NCBI RefSeq assembly: GCF_004752005.1
Contig: NZ_CP038493.1
Span: forward strand, 2,814,302 to 2,878,301
Reading direction: 5' to 3'
Length of the DNA: 64,000 nucleotides
Source: Thalassotalea sp. HSM 43
Lineage (GTDB): Bacteria; Pseudomonadota; Gammaproteobacteria; Enterobacterales; Alteromonadaceae
In this document: positions 29,813 through 39,522 of the stretch, one piece after another
How positions within the stretch are numbered: position 1 is the first letter of the stretch
Layout of the letters: every line of letters starts with the position of its first letter
Made by a program: the position numbers and the translations under genes
Notes under the pieces: generated by a model
Told to the model about the DNA's origin: nothing
Seen by the model: only the letters and a program-made list of their open reading frames with translations
Database searches by the model: none

Positions 29813-30421
29813 TTATGGTTCGTGAATGTAGTCGGCAGGTAGCAAGGATGCACTGATCAGGATAATGGGTTCAATTGGTACGTCAGGCCAGCTTTGACCT
29901 TCGTGAAAGTCGGTTTCAGCCATCGCCATTTTTTCAAGAACTTCATCGCCCCATGTCACATGAGCAAAAACCGTATAACCCCAATTGCGACCAGGATCTA
30001 GTTCGGTATTTTCGCCAACGTTAAAGAAGAATTGGCGTTTCGCACTGTGTGGATCATGCTGACGAGCCATTGCTACAGTACCATAAGTGTTTTTTAAGCC
30101 ATTACCGGATTCATTGAAAATCGAGTCGCGTTCTTTTCGTGGGATAAAGTTGGCGTCATAACCGCCACCTTGAACCACAAAATCTTCGATGACACGATGG
30201 AATATGGTGTTGTCATACTCCTTACTCACCACATGCCAAAGAAAGTTATTGACTGCCAGCGGAGCTTTCACTCGATTTAATTCAATGATGATCACACCCA
30301 TAGAGGTTTCTAATTTAACCTGAGGGTACAAATTATTGGCATCAATAATTTTTTGTTTAGCTGCCATAACATGTGCCGACATCAATAATGTCAGCATCAG
30401 CGCGACTAGGGTGCGAACCAT
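29813..30421 (-). CDS. Periplasmic peptidyl-prolyl cis-trans isomerase, PpiA type
   Basis: The 202-residue protein has a signal peptide (VRTLVALMLTLLMSAHVMA) and a compact cyclophilin domain with FHRVIEDFVVQGGGYD and a KRQFFFNVGEN segment. Its length is that of classic periplasmic PpiA. It follows the yajG gene by three bases, forming the end of an rlmG-yajG-ppi transcript. A second, longer cyclophilin is encoded at 23855. Confidence 0.9.
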   Translation of the reverse strand: MVRTLVALMLTLLMSAHVMAAKQKIIDANNLYPQVKLETSMGVIIIELNRVKAPLAVNNFLWHVVSKEYDNTIFHRVIEDFVVQGGGYDANFIPRKERDSIFNESGNGLKNTYGTVAMARQHDPHSAKRQFFFNVGENTELDPGRNWGYTVFAHVTWGDEVLEKMAMAETDFHEGQSWPDVPIEPIILISASLLPADYIHEP

Positions 30422-30424
30422 AAA

Positions 30425-30991
30425 TTAACCTTTTATAAACTGTTGCAGTTGTTCATCTTCGACCACTTGGATGATCAACTTAGCCAATTGCACGTTAAAG
30501 TCTTTTTGCAATTCATCGATATCTGCTGATAACGCACCACGAGTGGTTGCTCGCAAGGTAAAAGTCTTCGACAAGGTTTGTGCCGGATTCTCTACTTTGA
30601 CGCGCAATTTAATGATGGTATTAGCACGATAATCTAAAACGTCCTGATTGACATAGGTACGAGCTCTTTCAACTTGAAATTGCACCTGTAAATCAGAACC
30701 ACTATTTAATTTCAGTCCCTGCAATGCCAGTTGATCACTAAATTCGCTATTCAATACGTCTTTCAGTGAGTCTGCACTGCTGATCAAGGTTGATGGTCGA
30801 TCGGCTGAAAGCACTTCAACGATGTGTGCAGTAGAGCGTAGATCGTAAACTGAAATCTTCGCATTCAGGTCGTCATATACCTTATTTGCGTGTGCATTCA
30901 CTTTTGGATTTAAACTGATTGTATTTGGCTCTTGAGCGCAAGCTACAAGGCACAGTGCCGATAGCGCAACGGCAATTATATTCTGTTTCAT
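30425..30991 (-). CDS. yajG: YajG family lipoprotein
   Basis: The N-terminus MKQNIIAVALSALCLVACAQ is a lipoprotein signal with the lipobox LVAC, so the mature protein is anchored by Cys18. The remaining ~170 residues match the YajG pattern, a lipoprotein of unknown function with an ISVYDLR segment and a conserved KTFTLRATTRGAL region. Its start overlaps the rlmG stop (TAATG). Neighbouring ampG and bolA mirror the enterobacterial bolA-yajG-ampG order. Confidence 0.87.
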   Translation of the reverse strand: MKQNIIAVALSALCLVACAQEPNTISLNPKVNAHANKVYDDLNAKISVYDLRSTAHIVEVLSADRPSTLISSADSLKDVLNSEFSDQLALQGLKLNSGSDLQVQFQVERARTYVNQDVLDYRANTIIKLRVKVENPAQTLSKTFTLRATTRGALSADIDELQKDFNVQLAKLIIQVVEDEQLQQFIKG

Positions 30992-32127
30992 TATTTTTTG
31001 GCCGATAAAATGACAAATTTCTTATTGCTTGCCAATGTTTGGCAATTATTAAACAGTCGCATGAGTTTTATATGATATCCCAACTGCCTGTTCCCTATTA
31101 TCCTTAATTCGCCACCTTTTTTCAAAGTTTTGTAACACTCTTTAAACATTTGCCAAGCAATATGATCGGTAACTGCTTGTTGTTGATGAAAAGGTGGGTT
31201 GCAAACAACCAAATCTAAGCTGTTTTCAGGGCAACCTTCGAGGCAGTCACCTACCACAAATCGACAGTTTGACAGCTGCTCTGGCAGATTGTTCATAACA
31301 TTTTGTTTTGCCGAGGAAATGGCCATATGAGACTCGTCAAAAAAGCCCATTTTAATACCATCATTTTGGGCTAATAAGGCCAAACCTAGTATACCGTTAC
31401 CACAACCCAAATCCGCGACTTGGTCACCGGCTTTTAAGGTCGGCAAGTGTTGTAATAAAAATGCCCCACCGATATCGATGCTATCTCTTGAAAACACATT
31501 GGCTTGATTACTTATGTGCATATCAAAGCCCGGTAGTGGCCAGACTTTATCAGCAATTGGCGCTGTTTTTTTAGCGTTATCAACCTTACTAAACACCAAT
31601 CGTGCCTTTTTCACCGCTAATGAGGTTGTTGTCTCACCAAGGTGTTTGGCAAACAACTTTAACGTTGAGGTATGAATATCCTTGGCTCTCGCAGCGGCGA
31701 TAACTTGCGTCTCTTTACTGGCGATTTGTTGAATTTGCTGCAATTGAAATTCTAACAAGCTATTGGTCTTAGGGATTTTCAATAACACCAAGTCTACCGG
31801 TTGGCTAATATCGTCTATGCTAGACAACAAGCTGACCTTGCTATGGTCCAAGTTATTATCCGCTAGATTATATTTGATTCCTTGTTGGGAAATATAAGAG
31901 TCATTCACCAATTGCAGTGTATGCTCGGTTAAATTCAACGTTAGTGCGCCAAAACTGTCGTTAAAAATGACAATATTTAATGGTCGTTCGAGTGTGCCAC
32001 TATCTTTAAGGTGGTTAATGATATACTCATCTGCCGCGTCCCATGCTTGCAGGCTACGATTAACCTGGGCTAATGGGAAACGATGTAAGTGAACCGGCGA
32101 GTCATTAACAATAAATGGGCTTAGCAT
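30991..32127 (-). CDS. rlmG: 23S rRNA (guanine-1835-N2) methyltransferase
   Basis: RlmG methylates G1835 in helix 67 of 23S rRNA. The 378 residues split into an N-terminal non-catalytic methyltransferase-like half and a C-terminal catalytic half with the AdoMet loop DLGCGNGILGL and the motif VCNPPFHQQQAVTDHIAWQMF, close to the E. coli sequence. LQAWDAADEY near the start and ARAKDIHTSTL also agree with RlmG rather than the related RsmC. It leads the transcript that continues into yajG and ppi and is divergent from the alkB-like gene. Confidence 0.92.
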   Translation of the reverse strand: MLSPFIVNDSPVHLHRFPLAQVNRSLQAWDAADEYIINHLKDSGTLERPLNIVIFNDSFGALTLNLTEHTLQLVNDSYISQQGIKYNLADNNLDHSKVSLLSSIDDISQPVDLVLLKIPKTNSLLEFQLQQIQQIASKETQVIAAARAKDIHTSTLKLFAKHLGETTTSLAVKKARLVFSKVDNAKKTAPIADKVWPLPGFDMHISNQANVFSRDSIDIGGAFLLQHLPTLKAGDQVADLGCGNGILGLALLAQNDGIKMGFFDESHMAISSAKQNVMNNLPEQLSNCRFVVGDCLEGCPENSLDLVVCNPPFHQQQAVTDHIAWQMFKECYKTLKKGGELRIIGNRQLGYHIKLMRLFNNCQTLASNKKFVILSAKK

Positions 32128-32163
32128 GATTAATATTCGACGTAATTAAATGGTAAAAGTTTG

Positions 32164-32829
32164 ATGAGTGTATTATCGCAAACCTATGACAAATTAACTA
32201 TAGATACGCCAGAAAAGCTTAACGCTATTAGCCCTGATGTGTCCGATTGTTTGCGCTTATTGGATGGCCAGTTGCTTTATTTCCCCAATTTTTTCGCCAC
32301 CAATGCCGAGTCTATCTATCAGTTGTTGCAACAACAGTTGGCTTGGCAAGAGTGGCAAATCAAGATGTTTGGTAAGATGGTCACCATTCCTAGGTTGCAA
32401 GCTTGGTATGGTGACGCCGATGCGCGATATAAATATTCTGGGGTGATAATGCAACCGCATCCATGGCATTGGAGTTTGGTGGGAATAAAAGAACAATGCC
32501 AGCAAGTGGCAAAATGTCGCTTTAATTCGGTGTTGGCCAATTGGTATCGTCATCAGCAAGATTCGATGGGCTGGCATAGTGATAATGAAAAAGAACTGGG
32601 TGACAAACCGGTTATTGCCTCTTTGTCGTTTGGTCATCCACGTCGCTTTTGTTTACGCAACAAAAGCAGTGGTGAAAAGCTGCAAATAGCTTTAAAATCA
32701 GGAAGTCTGTTATTGATGCGCGGTAATGTGCAAAACGAATGGCAACACGCTGTGCCAAAATCAACTAAAGCCATGGCTGGGCGCATCAATTTAACGTACC
32801 GCATGATTAAACAACCCGCTGACGAATAA
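32164..32829 (+). CDS. AlkB-like 2-oxoglutarate/Fe(II) dioxygenase
   Basis: These enzymes remove alkyl groups from nucleic acid bases by oxidation. The 221-residue protein has iron ligands in GWHSDNEKELG (His-x-Asp) and WQHAVPKS (distal His), and the oxoglutarate arginine in GRINLTYRMI. It resembles the short AlkB form common in marine gammaproteobacteria and eukaryotic ALKBH2/3. TTG at 32161 directly precedes the ATG at 32164, and the ribosome site is weak. It lies divergent from rlmG and upstream of bolA. Confidence 0.9.
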   Translation: MSVLSQTYDKLTIDTPEKLNAISPDVSDCLRLLDGQLLYFPNFFATNAESIYQLLQQQLAWQEWQIKMFGKMVTIPRLQAWYGDADARYKYSGVIMQPHPWHWSLVGIKEQCQQVAKCRFNSVLANWYRHQQDSMGWHSDNEKELGDKPVIASLSFGHPRRFCLRNKSSGEKLQIALKSGSLLLMRGNVQNEWQHAVPKSTKAMAGRINLTYRMIKQPADE

Positions 32830-32847
32830 TACGAGAGAACTATTTAC

Positions 32848-33165
32848 ATGACTGTGCAAGCCATTATCGAGAAAAAACTAAACGAATATTTTCAGCCTCA
32901 CCATCTGCAAGTGATCAATGAAAGCTATATGCACAACGTCGCAGAAGGCAGCGAGTCGCATTTTAAGGTGGTTGTTGTTTCCGATAAATTTGATGGTCAG
33001 CGATTGCTTGCCCGTCACCGTCAGGTCAACAGTGTGTTAAGTGATGAATTAGAAAATGCCATTCACGCGCTGGCGATGCACACCTATACACTCGAGCAGT
33101 GGCAGCAAATGAATGCGCAAGCCGTGCCTAACTCACCTGATTGTTTGGGTGGCAGCAAACGCTAA
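32848..33165 (+). CDS. bolA: BolA family protein
   Basis: The 105-residue protein begins [24 protein letters not shown] and has the BolA class II KH-like fold with the conserved [25 protein letters not shown] segment. BolA works with monothiol glutaredoxins in iron-sulfur handling and affects stress morphology. It follows the AlkB-like gene by 18 bases and is closed by a terminator. Confidence 0.95.
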   Translation: MTVQAIIEKKLNEYFQPHHLQVINESYMHNVAEGSESHFKVVVVSDKFDGQRLLARHRQVNSVLSDELENAIHALAMHTYTLEQWQQMNAQAVPNSPDCLGGSKR

Positions 33166-33181
33166 TCGTTAGCCTTGCAGT

Positions 33182-33209
33182 AAAAAGGAGTCCTCAGTGG
33201 CTCCTTTTT
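33182..33209 (+). terminator. Terminator after bolA
   Basis: The arms AAAAAGGAG and CTCCTTTTT enclose TCCTCAGTGG, 16 bases past the bolA stop. Confidence 0.85.
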
Positions 33210-33311
33210 GCGTTTTTACATGCTGCTCAGGTAATTTTGATATGGTTTAATGGTTAAAATTTTGTTATCAATAGGCTTTTATAATAATAACAATATTGGT
33301 TTTGAGGCGTC

Positions 33312-33896
33312 ATGAAGTTAGATGCAGTTCGGCGGTTTGTTTCTCTCGCCGATGTCTTCACGGAATACACTGGTAAGTTAATCGCGTGGTTAACTGTCGT
33401 GGTTGTGGTACTAACATTTGCGATTGTGTTGTTGCGCTATGGTTTCAATCTTGGCTGGATAGCCATGCAAGAAATGGTGCTCTACGCCCATGGTGCGGTA
33501 TTTATGCTCGGCGCCGCGTTTACCCTAAAACATGATGCCCATGTGCGGGTCGATATTTTCTATCAACAATTCTCTATTAAACAAAAAGCCTGGGTAAATT
33601 TACTCGGTACGGTATTTTTGTTGTTACCGGTTTGCCTGTTTGTATTCTACGTTAGTATCGATTACGTCTTGTTGTCTTGGCAGCTATTAGAGAGCTCGAA
33701 AGAGCCAGGTGGTTTGCCGGCGGTGTATCTCAATAAAACCCTTATTTGGTTATTAGTGCTCACCTTGACGCTGCAAGGATTGGCCGAAATAGGTCGAAAT
33801 TGGTTGATTATATGCGACCAAAACGCAAATGGTGCAGATCATCAGGGTGATGCTGACCGCCACAATAACAGCGCAGCCAACAAGGAGCTATTGTAA
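33312..33896 (+). CDS. dctQ: TRAP transporter small permease (DctQ)
   Basis: This is the small four-helix membrane subunit of a Na+-coupled tripartite transporter. The 194-residue protein has helices near residues 20-40, 55-75, 95-115 and 140-160 and the family pattern LGWIAMQEMVLYAHGAVFMLGAAFTLKHDAHVRVDIFY. Its stop overlaps the dctM start (TAATG), giving strict coupling. The final ~25 residues are hydrophilic and variable. Confidence 0.92.
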   Translation: MKLDAVRRFVSLADVFTEYTGKLIAWLTVVVVVLTFAIVLLRYGFNLGWIAMQEMVLYAHGAVFMLGAAFTLKHDAHVRVDIFYQQFSIKQKAWVNLLGTVFLLLPVCLFVFYVSIDYVLLSWQLLESSKEPGGLPAVYLNKTLIWLLVLTLTLQGLAEIGRNWLIICDQNANGADHQGDADRHNNSAANKELL

Positions 33897-35260
33897 TGGA
33901 ATATCTCGCCTTGTTGATGTTTGTTTGCGTCTGTTTGGTGTTGCTGCTGGGCTACCCAGTGGCGTTTTCTTTGGCCGGTACGGCGTTGATCTTTGCTGCT
34001 GTTGCCAGCGTGTTTGGTGCTTTTGATGGCTCATTTTTATCGGCATTGCCATCGCGCTATTATGGTATTTTAAACAATCAAACCTTATTGGCTGTGCCTT
34101 TGTTTGTGTTTATGGGCACCGTCTTAGAACGGGCTAGAATTGCCGAAGAGCTACTGACCTCAATGTCACAGTTATTTGGTCGCTTTCGTGGTGGCTTAGC
34201 CATATCGGTTACCTTAGTGGGGATGTTGTTAGCCGCCAGTACCGGCATTGTTGGCGCGACGGTGGTCACCATGGGGCTTTTGTCATTGCCGACCATGATC
34301 AAACGTGGTTACGATCAACGATTTTCAACTGGCATTATTTGTGCGACTGGCACGTTAGGGCAAATCATCCCACCTTCCATTGCCTTAATATTGTTAGGCG
34401 ACGTATTATCGAATTCGTATCAACTGGCTCAGCTAAAGCAAGGTAACTTCAACCCTGACACCATCAGTGTTGGCGATTTGTTTGCCGGCGCGGTCATCCC
34501 AGGTTTGATTTTAGTGGCGATGTATATTGTTTATTCTATTGCCGTTACGCTATTACGTCCTGGCAACATAACCGTGAGTAATGAGCAGGAAAAGCTTCAG
34601 ATTGGCCGCTTATTGCGCGCCTTGTTACCACCACTTATTCTTATTGTCTTGGTGTTAGGCTCTATCTTAGGTGGTTATGCAACACCAACTGAAGCCGCTG
34701 GCGTTGGCGCATTTGGCTCGTTGATTTTAGCGGCCCTCAATGGCGCATTGACTCTGACGAATTTAAAGGCGGTTATGACATCGACTTTAAAAATAACTTC
34801 CATGGTATTCTTAATACTGATCGGCGCCAGTTTGTTTTCCTTAGTATTTCGCGGACTCGGTGGTGAAGAGTTAATACAGAGTTTCTTTAACCAACTGCCC
34901 GGCGGAGCCGTTAGTGCCATGCTGGTGGTGATGGTGGTTATCTTTTTATTGGGGTTTATTCTCGATTTTATTGAAATTACCTTTGTGGTGATCCCAATTG
35001 TTGCACCGATTTTATTGATGATGGATATCAATCCATTGTGGTTGGGCATCATGATCGCGGTAAATCTGCAAACCTCGTTCTTAACACCACCTTTTGGTTT
35101 TGCTTTATTTTATTTGCGCGGCGTCGCCGATAAAGCAATCAAAACCGCTGAAATCTATAAAGGGGTGATTCCGTTTATCGTTATGCAGTTGTTATTGCTG
35201 TTGGCGTTGTCAATTTGGCCTGAGTTAGTGACTTGGCTACCTGATAAGATTTATCCATAA
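33896..35260 (+). CDS. dctM: TRAP transporter large permease (DctM)
   Basis: DctM is the ion-coupled transport subunit of the TRAP system. The 454-residue protein is almost wholly membrane-embedded, with the conserved ATGTLGQIIPPSIALILLGD and FLTPPFGFALFYLRG segments that line the translocation path. AAGGAG precedes the overlapping ATG. It pairs with the small permease and the binding protein that follows 144 bases later. Confidence 0.93.
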   Translation: MEYLALLMFVCVCLVLLLGYPVAFSLAGTALIFAAVASVFGAFDGSFLSALPSRYYGILNNQTLLAVPLFVFMGTVLERARIAEELLTSMSQLFGRFRGGLAISVTLVGMLLAASTGIVGATVVTMGLLSLPTMIKRGYDQRFSTGIICATGTLGQIIPPSIALILLGDVLSNSYQLAQLKQGNFNPDTISVGDLFAGAVIPGLILVAMYIVYSIAVTLLRPGNITVSNEQEKLQIGRLLRALLPPLILIVLVLGSILGGYATPTEAAGVGAFGSLILAALNGALTLTNLKAVMTSTLKITSMVFLILIGASLFSLVFRGLGGEELIQSFFNQLPGGAVSAMLVVMVVIFLLGFILDFIEITFVVIPIVAPILLMMDINPLWLGIMIAVNLQTSFLTPPFGFALFYLRGVADKAIKTAEIYKGVIPFIVMQLLLLLALSIWPELVTWLPDKIYP

Positions 35261-35404
35261 AAGTATGGTACTAATACATATTCAATAAAACATGCAACGT
35301 TGCCTAGGTCTTGCCGTTATGTGCATTAGTGTGGACTGACGGATGACGACTCGGCGCAGCGTAATGCAGTGTAATTTTAATGCGTAAGTGTGGAAAGGGA
35401 GATT

Positions 35405-36493
35405 ATGAAAGCATTCAGTCGTATCGTGTTGATGGCAACCTCATTGCTGTTTATCAGTGCCTGTGGAGAGAAAAGCGAAACCTCGCAAGCTCAAGTTAAA
35501 CAACAAAAATTTAAGTGGAAACTGGTCACGTCTTGGCCGAAAAACTTCCCTGGATTAGGCATTGCCCCAGAAAAATTCGCACAACATGTCAATAAAATGA
35601 GTAATGGCCGTCTAACCATTGAGGTATTCGGTGCAGGTCAATTAGTCCCTGGCTTTGAAGTATTCGACAGCGTTGCAGAAGGCACGGCTGAAATGGGCCA
35701 CTCTGGTGCCTATTACTGGAAAGGCAAAATCCCCGCAGCATCATTTTTTGCCGCGGTACCATTTGGTATGAACGCCGTAGAGACTAATGCCTGGTTGCAT
35801 TACGGCGGTGGCTTAGAGCTTTGGCAACAACTGTATAAACCGTTTGGTATTATTCCTGTTGCTGGCGGTAACTCCGGCGCGCAGTTTGCGGGTTGGTTCA
35901 ACAAAGAAATCAACTCGGTTGAAGATCTACAAGGCTTAAAAATGCGCATCGGTGGCATCGGTGGCGAAGTTATGAGTCGAGCAGGTGCGTTACCGGTAAC
36001 TATGCCGGGTGGTGAAATTTTCCCATCGCTGCAAAGCGGCGCATTGGACGCATCGGAATGGGTTGGCCCGTACAATGATTTAGCGTTTGGTTTTTACAAA
36101 GCCGCTAAATATTACTATTCCACTGCATGGCAAGAGCCGACGGCAACCTTAGAGTTTTTAATCAACGAAAAAGCGTTTAATGGTTTACCATCTGACCTTC
36201 AAGAAATCGTGCTTGTCGCTGCCCGAGCGGTTAATGACGACATGCTTAGTGAATATACCGCGCGTAACAGCGCGGCACTAAAAACCTTGGTTGAAGAACA
36301 TGGCGTCGAAGTGAAAACCTTTCCTCCGCAAGTCATTGAAGTGCTAAAAAGCACCACCAAAGTGGTTATCGAGGAAATGGCGGCAAATGACGAACAGGTC
36401 AATGAAGTGTGGACCTCATATAAGCGTTTTTATGACTCAATCAAGAGTTATCATGAAATCAGTGAGCAAGCGTATCTGCAAAATCGTCAGTAG
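35405..36493 (+). CDS. dctP: TRAP transporter substrate-binding lipoprotein (DctP family, TakP-like)
   Basis: The 362-residue protein binds the solute for the DctQM permease. From ATG 35405, behind AAGGGAGATT, it has a lipoprotein signal with lipobox ISAC, so it is membrane-tethered instead of free in the periplasm. The SWPKNFPGLG start, PFGMNAVETNAW and ASEWVGPYNDLAFGFYKAAKYYY resemble the alpha-keto-acid binding protein TakP, with Arg in KMRIGGIGGE as the carboxylate anchor. A 2-oxo acid such as pyruvate is therefore a reasonable guess, but not shown. The frame upstream to 35390 is non-coding. Confidence 0.88.
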   Translation: MKAFSRIVLMATSLLFISACGEKSETSQAQVKQQKFKWKLVTSWPKNFPGLGIAPEKFAQHVNKMSNGRLTIEVFGAGQLVPGFEVFDSVAEGTAEMGHSGAYYWKGKIPAASFFAAVPFGMNAVETNAWLHYGGGLELWQQLYKPFGIIPVAGGNSGAQFAGWFNKEINSVEDLQGLKMRIGGIGGEVMSRAGALPVTMPGGEIFPSLQSGALDASEWVGPYNDLAFGFYKAAKYYYSTAWQEPTATLEFLINEKAFNGLPSDLQEIVLVAARAVNDDMLSEYTARNSAALKTLVEEHGVEVKTFPPQVIEVLKSTTKVVIEEMAANDEQVNEVWTSYKRFYDSIKSYHEISEQAYLQNRQ

Positions 36494-36638
36494 CCGGATT
36501 AGCATCTGATGCACATGAAATAATGAAAACCATTGCTGCTCTGACCTCATTTCGATGATTTTCAGGTACAATAGCGGCAATTTTTTATATAAGTGGCAAT
36601 GTTTGTCACCTGTAACGGAATAAATAAAAGGTTTAACT

Positions 36639-37829
36639 ATGGTTATCAAGCCAAAAGTACGTGGTTTTATTTGTACAAATGCTCACCCTACGGGTTGTGC
36701 TCAGCACGTTCAAGAGCAAATCGATTATGTAAAGTCTCAGCCGCAAGCTGACAACATGCCGAAAAAAGTATTGGTTATCGGTGCGTCAACGGGTTACGGT
36801 CTGGCATCTCGTATTACATCGGCATTCGGTGGCGGTGCATCAACATTAGGTATTTTCTTTGAAAAAGAACCTACTGAAAAACGTACCGGCTCTGCAGGTT
36901 GGTACAACACCGCTGCATTTGAAGCAGCAGCAGACGACGCTGGCCTTTATTCTAAAAACATTAACGGTGATGCGTTCTCAAATGAATTGAAAGAACGTGC
37001 CATTGCGACCATCAAAGAAGATCTTGGCCAAGTAGACCTTGTTGTTTATTCACTAGCAGCACCGCGTCGTACTGACCCTGTAACCGGTGAAGTATACGCG
37101 TCAGCGCTTAAGCCAATCGGCAATGGTTTTACCACCAAGTCGTTAAACACATCAAAACGTGTTATCGAAGAAGTGGCAGTAGAGCCAGCCAGCGAAGAAG
37201 AAATTGACGGCACCATCAAAGTCATGGGCGGCGAAGATTGGGAGCTTTGGATGAAAGCTCTTACCGAGGCCGGTGTTCTTGCTCAAGGCTGTAAAACCGT
37301 GGCATACACCTATATTGGTAAGCAATTAACATGGCCGTTATATGGTAAAGCTACTATCGGTCGTGCCAAAGAAGATCTTGACCGCGCGGCAACTGAAATC
37401 CGCAACGTAACGGCTGATCTTGATGGTGAAGCTTTTGTCACATCGCTTAACGCGGTTGTTACCCAAGCAAGCTCTGCGATTCCAATTATGCCGTTGTACA
37501 TCTCTGGCCTGTTCAAGGTGATGAAGCAAGATGGCACTCAGGAAAACCCAATTCAGCAAATTCAAGGTTTGTTCCGCGATAACCTATATTCAGCGTCTCG
37601 TGATTTGGATGAGCACAATCGCATCATGCAAAATTTAAAAGAGCTTGAAGACTCGGTACAAGATCGTGTGCAAGCGATTTGGGACCAGGTTGATACGGAC
37701 TCTATTGATGAATTAACCGATTATGTTGGTTATAACCATGAATTTATGAAATTGTTTGGCTTTGAAGTTGATGGTGTTGATTACGACGCTGACGTTAGCC
37801 CTCTAGCGCCAATTAACAACTTGTTATAA
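36639..37829 (+). CDS. fabV: Enoyl-[acyl-carrier-protein] reductase FabV
   Basis: FabV reduces the enoyl-ACP in each round of fatty acid elongation and is naturally resistant to triclosan. The 396-residue sequence starts MVIKPKVRGFICTNAHPTGC and has the NAD-binding loop VIGASTGYGLASRI and the Tyr-x8-Lys pair in the region YIGKQLTWPLYGKATIG. Length and motifs are those of FabV, not FabI. AAAAGG lies upstream of the start. It is monocistronic with its own terminator. Confidence 0.97.
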   Translation: MVIKPKVRGFICTNAHPTGCAQHVQEQIDYVKSQPQADNMPKKVLVIGASTGYGLASRITSAFGGGASTLGIFFEKEPTEKRTGSAGWYNTAAFEAAADDAGLYSKNINGDAFSNELKERAIATIKEDLGQVDLVVYSLAAPRRTDPVTGEVYASALKPIGNGFTTKSLNTSKRVIEEVAVEPASEEEIDGTIKVMGGEDWELWMKALTEAGVLAQGCKTVAYTYIGKQLTWPLYGKATIGRAKEDLDRAATEIRNVTADLDGEAFVTSLNAVVTQASSAIPIMPLYISGLFKVMKQDGTQENPIQQIQGLFRDNLYSASRDLDEHNRIMQNLKELEDSVQDRVQAIWDQVDTDSIDELTDYVGYNHEFMKLFGFEVDGVDYDADVSPLAPINNLL

Positions 37830-37854
37830 GTTTTCTTACTCAATTCTTAATATT

Positions 37855-37897
37855 CGCCCAAGGTCGTTAAATTGACGATTTTGGGCGTTTATTTTTT
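37855..37897 (+). terminator. Terminator after fabV
   Basis: The arms CGCCCAA (37855-37861) and TTGGGCG (37881-37887), with further pairing of GGTCGT and ACGATT inside, are followed by a T-rich run. Confidence 0.82.
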
Positions 37898-38084
37898 CAT
37901 TTTCTACTATAATTTATTACTAAAATTACAATTCTCTTAGCTACTGTTTTTATTGGTTTTTTTTGCGTACTGAGGAAAGTTATTTGTGTCCGATGCGAAA
38001 ATGTTACTTATTGTCACCAAATCAATAGAAATTGCATAGCCTTATGTGATAAAATTCGCGCCGAAAAAATTTTGAACTAAAAGC

Positions 38085-38155
38085 CTTGCCCAAAAGGAAA
38101 TTGTTGTAGCAATTTACCAGGGCAAGAAACTGGGTCGCCGTTGATTTTCGGTGAC
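38085..38155 (+). promoter_or_regulatory. Structured 5' leader of the nqr operon (candidate cis-regulatory RNA)
   Basis: Three helices can be drawn. An outer stem CTTGCCC (38085-38091) pairs with GGGCAAG (38120-38126). Nested inside, AAATTG (38098-38103) pairs with CAATTT (38110-38115) around loop TTGTAG. A separate hairpin pairs GTCGCCG (38134-38140) with CGGTGAC (38149-38155), with one G-U. It ends 30 bases before the nqrA ATG. No purine-rich ribosome site is evident before that ATG, while CTCCT occurs at 38161, so control of translation by folding is possible. There is no T-run to suggest a terminator. Confidence 0.6.
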
Positions 38156-38185
38156 TATAACTCCTGTCAACAAGTGCATGTGTTT

Positions 38186-39520
38186 ATGATTACAATAAAA
38201 AAAGGTCTGGATATTCCTGTAAAAGGGGCTCCCCAGCAAGTAATCCATGATGGTACGGCCATCAAAACCGTTGCGGCACTAGGCGAAGAGTTTGTGGGTA
38301 TGCGCCCAACCATGTTTGTAAAAGCAGGTGACAGCGTTAAAAAAGGTCAGGTTCTTTTTGAAGACAAGAAAAACCCTGGCGTTAAATTCACAGCTCCGGC
38401 TTCTGGTGTTGTTAAAGAAATTAACCGTGGTGAAAAGCGTGTTTTGCAATCTGTTGTTATTGAAATCAATGACGACGAAGAAGAAACATTTAGTGCTTAC
38501 AGTGCGGATCAGCTAGCGTCTGTATCTCGCGAAGATGCTGAAACAAACCTAGTTAACTCTGGTTTGTGGACTGCTTTGCGTACGCGTCCATACAGCAAAA
38601 TCCCTGCCTTAGGCAGTGTTGCAACTAACATTTTTGTTAGTGCTATGGACACCAACCCATTAGCCGCTGATCCACAAGTCGTCATCGCTGAGCAAAAAGA
38701 TGCTTTTGTTAATGGTTTGACTGTATTGTCAGCCCTAACCGAAGGCAAAGTGTTCGTATCAAAAGCACCTGGTGCTGATATCCCAGCGGGTAATGCGGCG
38801 GTAAATGAATTTGCCGGTCCTCATCCTGCAGGTCTTGTTGGTACGCACATTCATTTCTTAGCACCAGTATCTGCTGAGAAAATGGCTTGGCATGTTGGTT
38901 ACCAAGACGTTATTGCCATCGGTACGTTATTCACTACTGGTAAGCTTGACTCTACTCGTGTTATCGCTCTAGCGGGTCCTGCGGTAAAGAATCCTCGTTT
39001 GGTACGCACTGTGTTAGGTGTTAATACCAATGAGTTGATTGCCGGCGAATTGGAACAAGGCGATGTACGCGTTATTTCTGGTTCACCTCTTCAAGGTGTT
39101 ACGGCAGCAGGTGTTCACGCATTCTTAGGTCGTTACCACGTACAAGTCGTAGCGCTTTTAGAAGGCCGTGAAAAAGAATTCATCGGTTACATGTACCCAG
39201 GTCCGAACAAATTCTCGGTTACCCGTGCTTACATGTCACACTTCTTTAAAGGCAAGCTATTCAGCATGACGACCACCACCAATGGTTCTCCTCGTGCGAT
39301 GGTGCCAATCGGAAACTACGAGCGCATTATGCCGCTTGATATTCTTCCGACGTTGTTATTGCGCGATTTAGCCGCGAAAGACTCTGACAGTGCACAATTG
39401 CTTGGTGCGCTAGAGCTTGACGAAGAAGATTTAGCATTATGTACATTCGTATGTCCTGGTAAAACAGACTACGGCGTAATGTTGCGTGACGTCCTAACCA
39501 TTATTGAGAAGGAAGGTTAG
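38186..39520 (+). CDS. nqrA: Na+-translocating NADH:quinone reductase subunit A
   Basis: NqrA is the peripheral cytoplasmic subunit of the sodium-pumping respiratory complex and binds ubiquinone analogues. The start ATG 38186 gives [20 protein letters not shown], the normal N-terminus; a TTG-started extension to 38141 runs into the leader hairpin and is unlikely. The 444 residues include the RnfC-like barrel-sandwich region and the late [15 protein letters not shown] tail. It opens the six-gene nqr operon. Confidence 0.96.
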   Translation: MITIKKGLDIPVKGAPQQVIHDGTAIKTVAALGEEFVGMRPTMFVKAGDSVKKGQVLFEDKKNPGVKFTAPASGVVKEINRGEKRVLQSVVIEINDDEEETFSAYSADQLASVSREDAETNLVNSGLWTALRTRPYSKIPALGSVATNIFVSAMDTNPLAADPQVVIAEQKDAFVNGLTVLSALTEGKVFVSKAPGADIPAGNAAVNEFAGPHPAGLVGTHIHFLAPVSAEKMAWHVGYQDVIAIGTLFTTGKLDSTRVIALAGPAVKNPRLVRTVLGVNTNELIAGELEQGDVRVISGSPLQGVTAAGVHAFLGRYHVQVVALLEGREKEFIGYMYPGPNKFSVTRAYMSHFFKGKLFSMTTTTNGSPRAMVPIGNYERIMPLDILPTLLLRDLAAKDSDSAQLLGALELDEEDLALCTFVCPGKTDYGVMLRDVLTIIEKEG

Positions 39521-39522
39521 TC

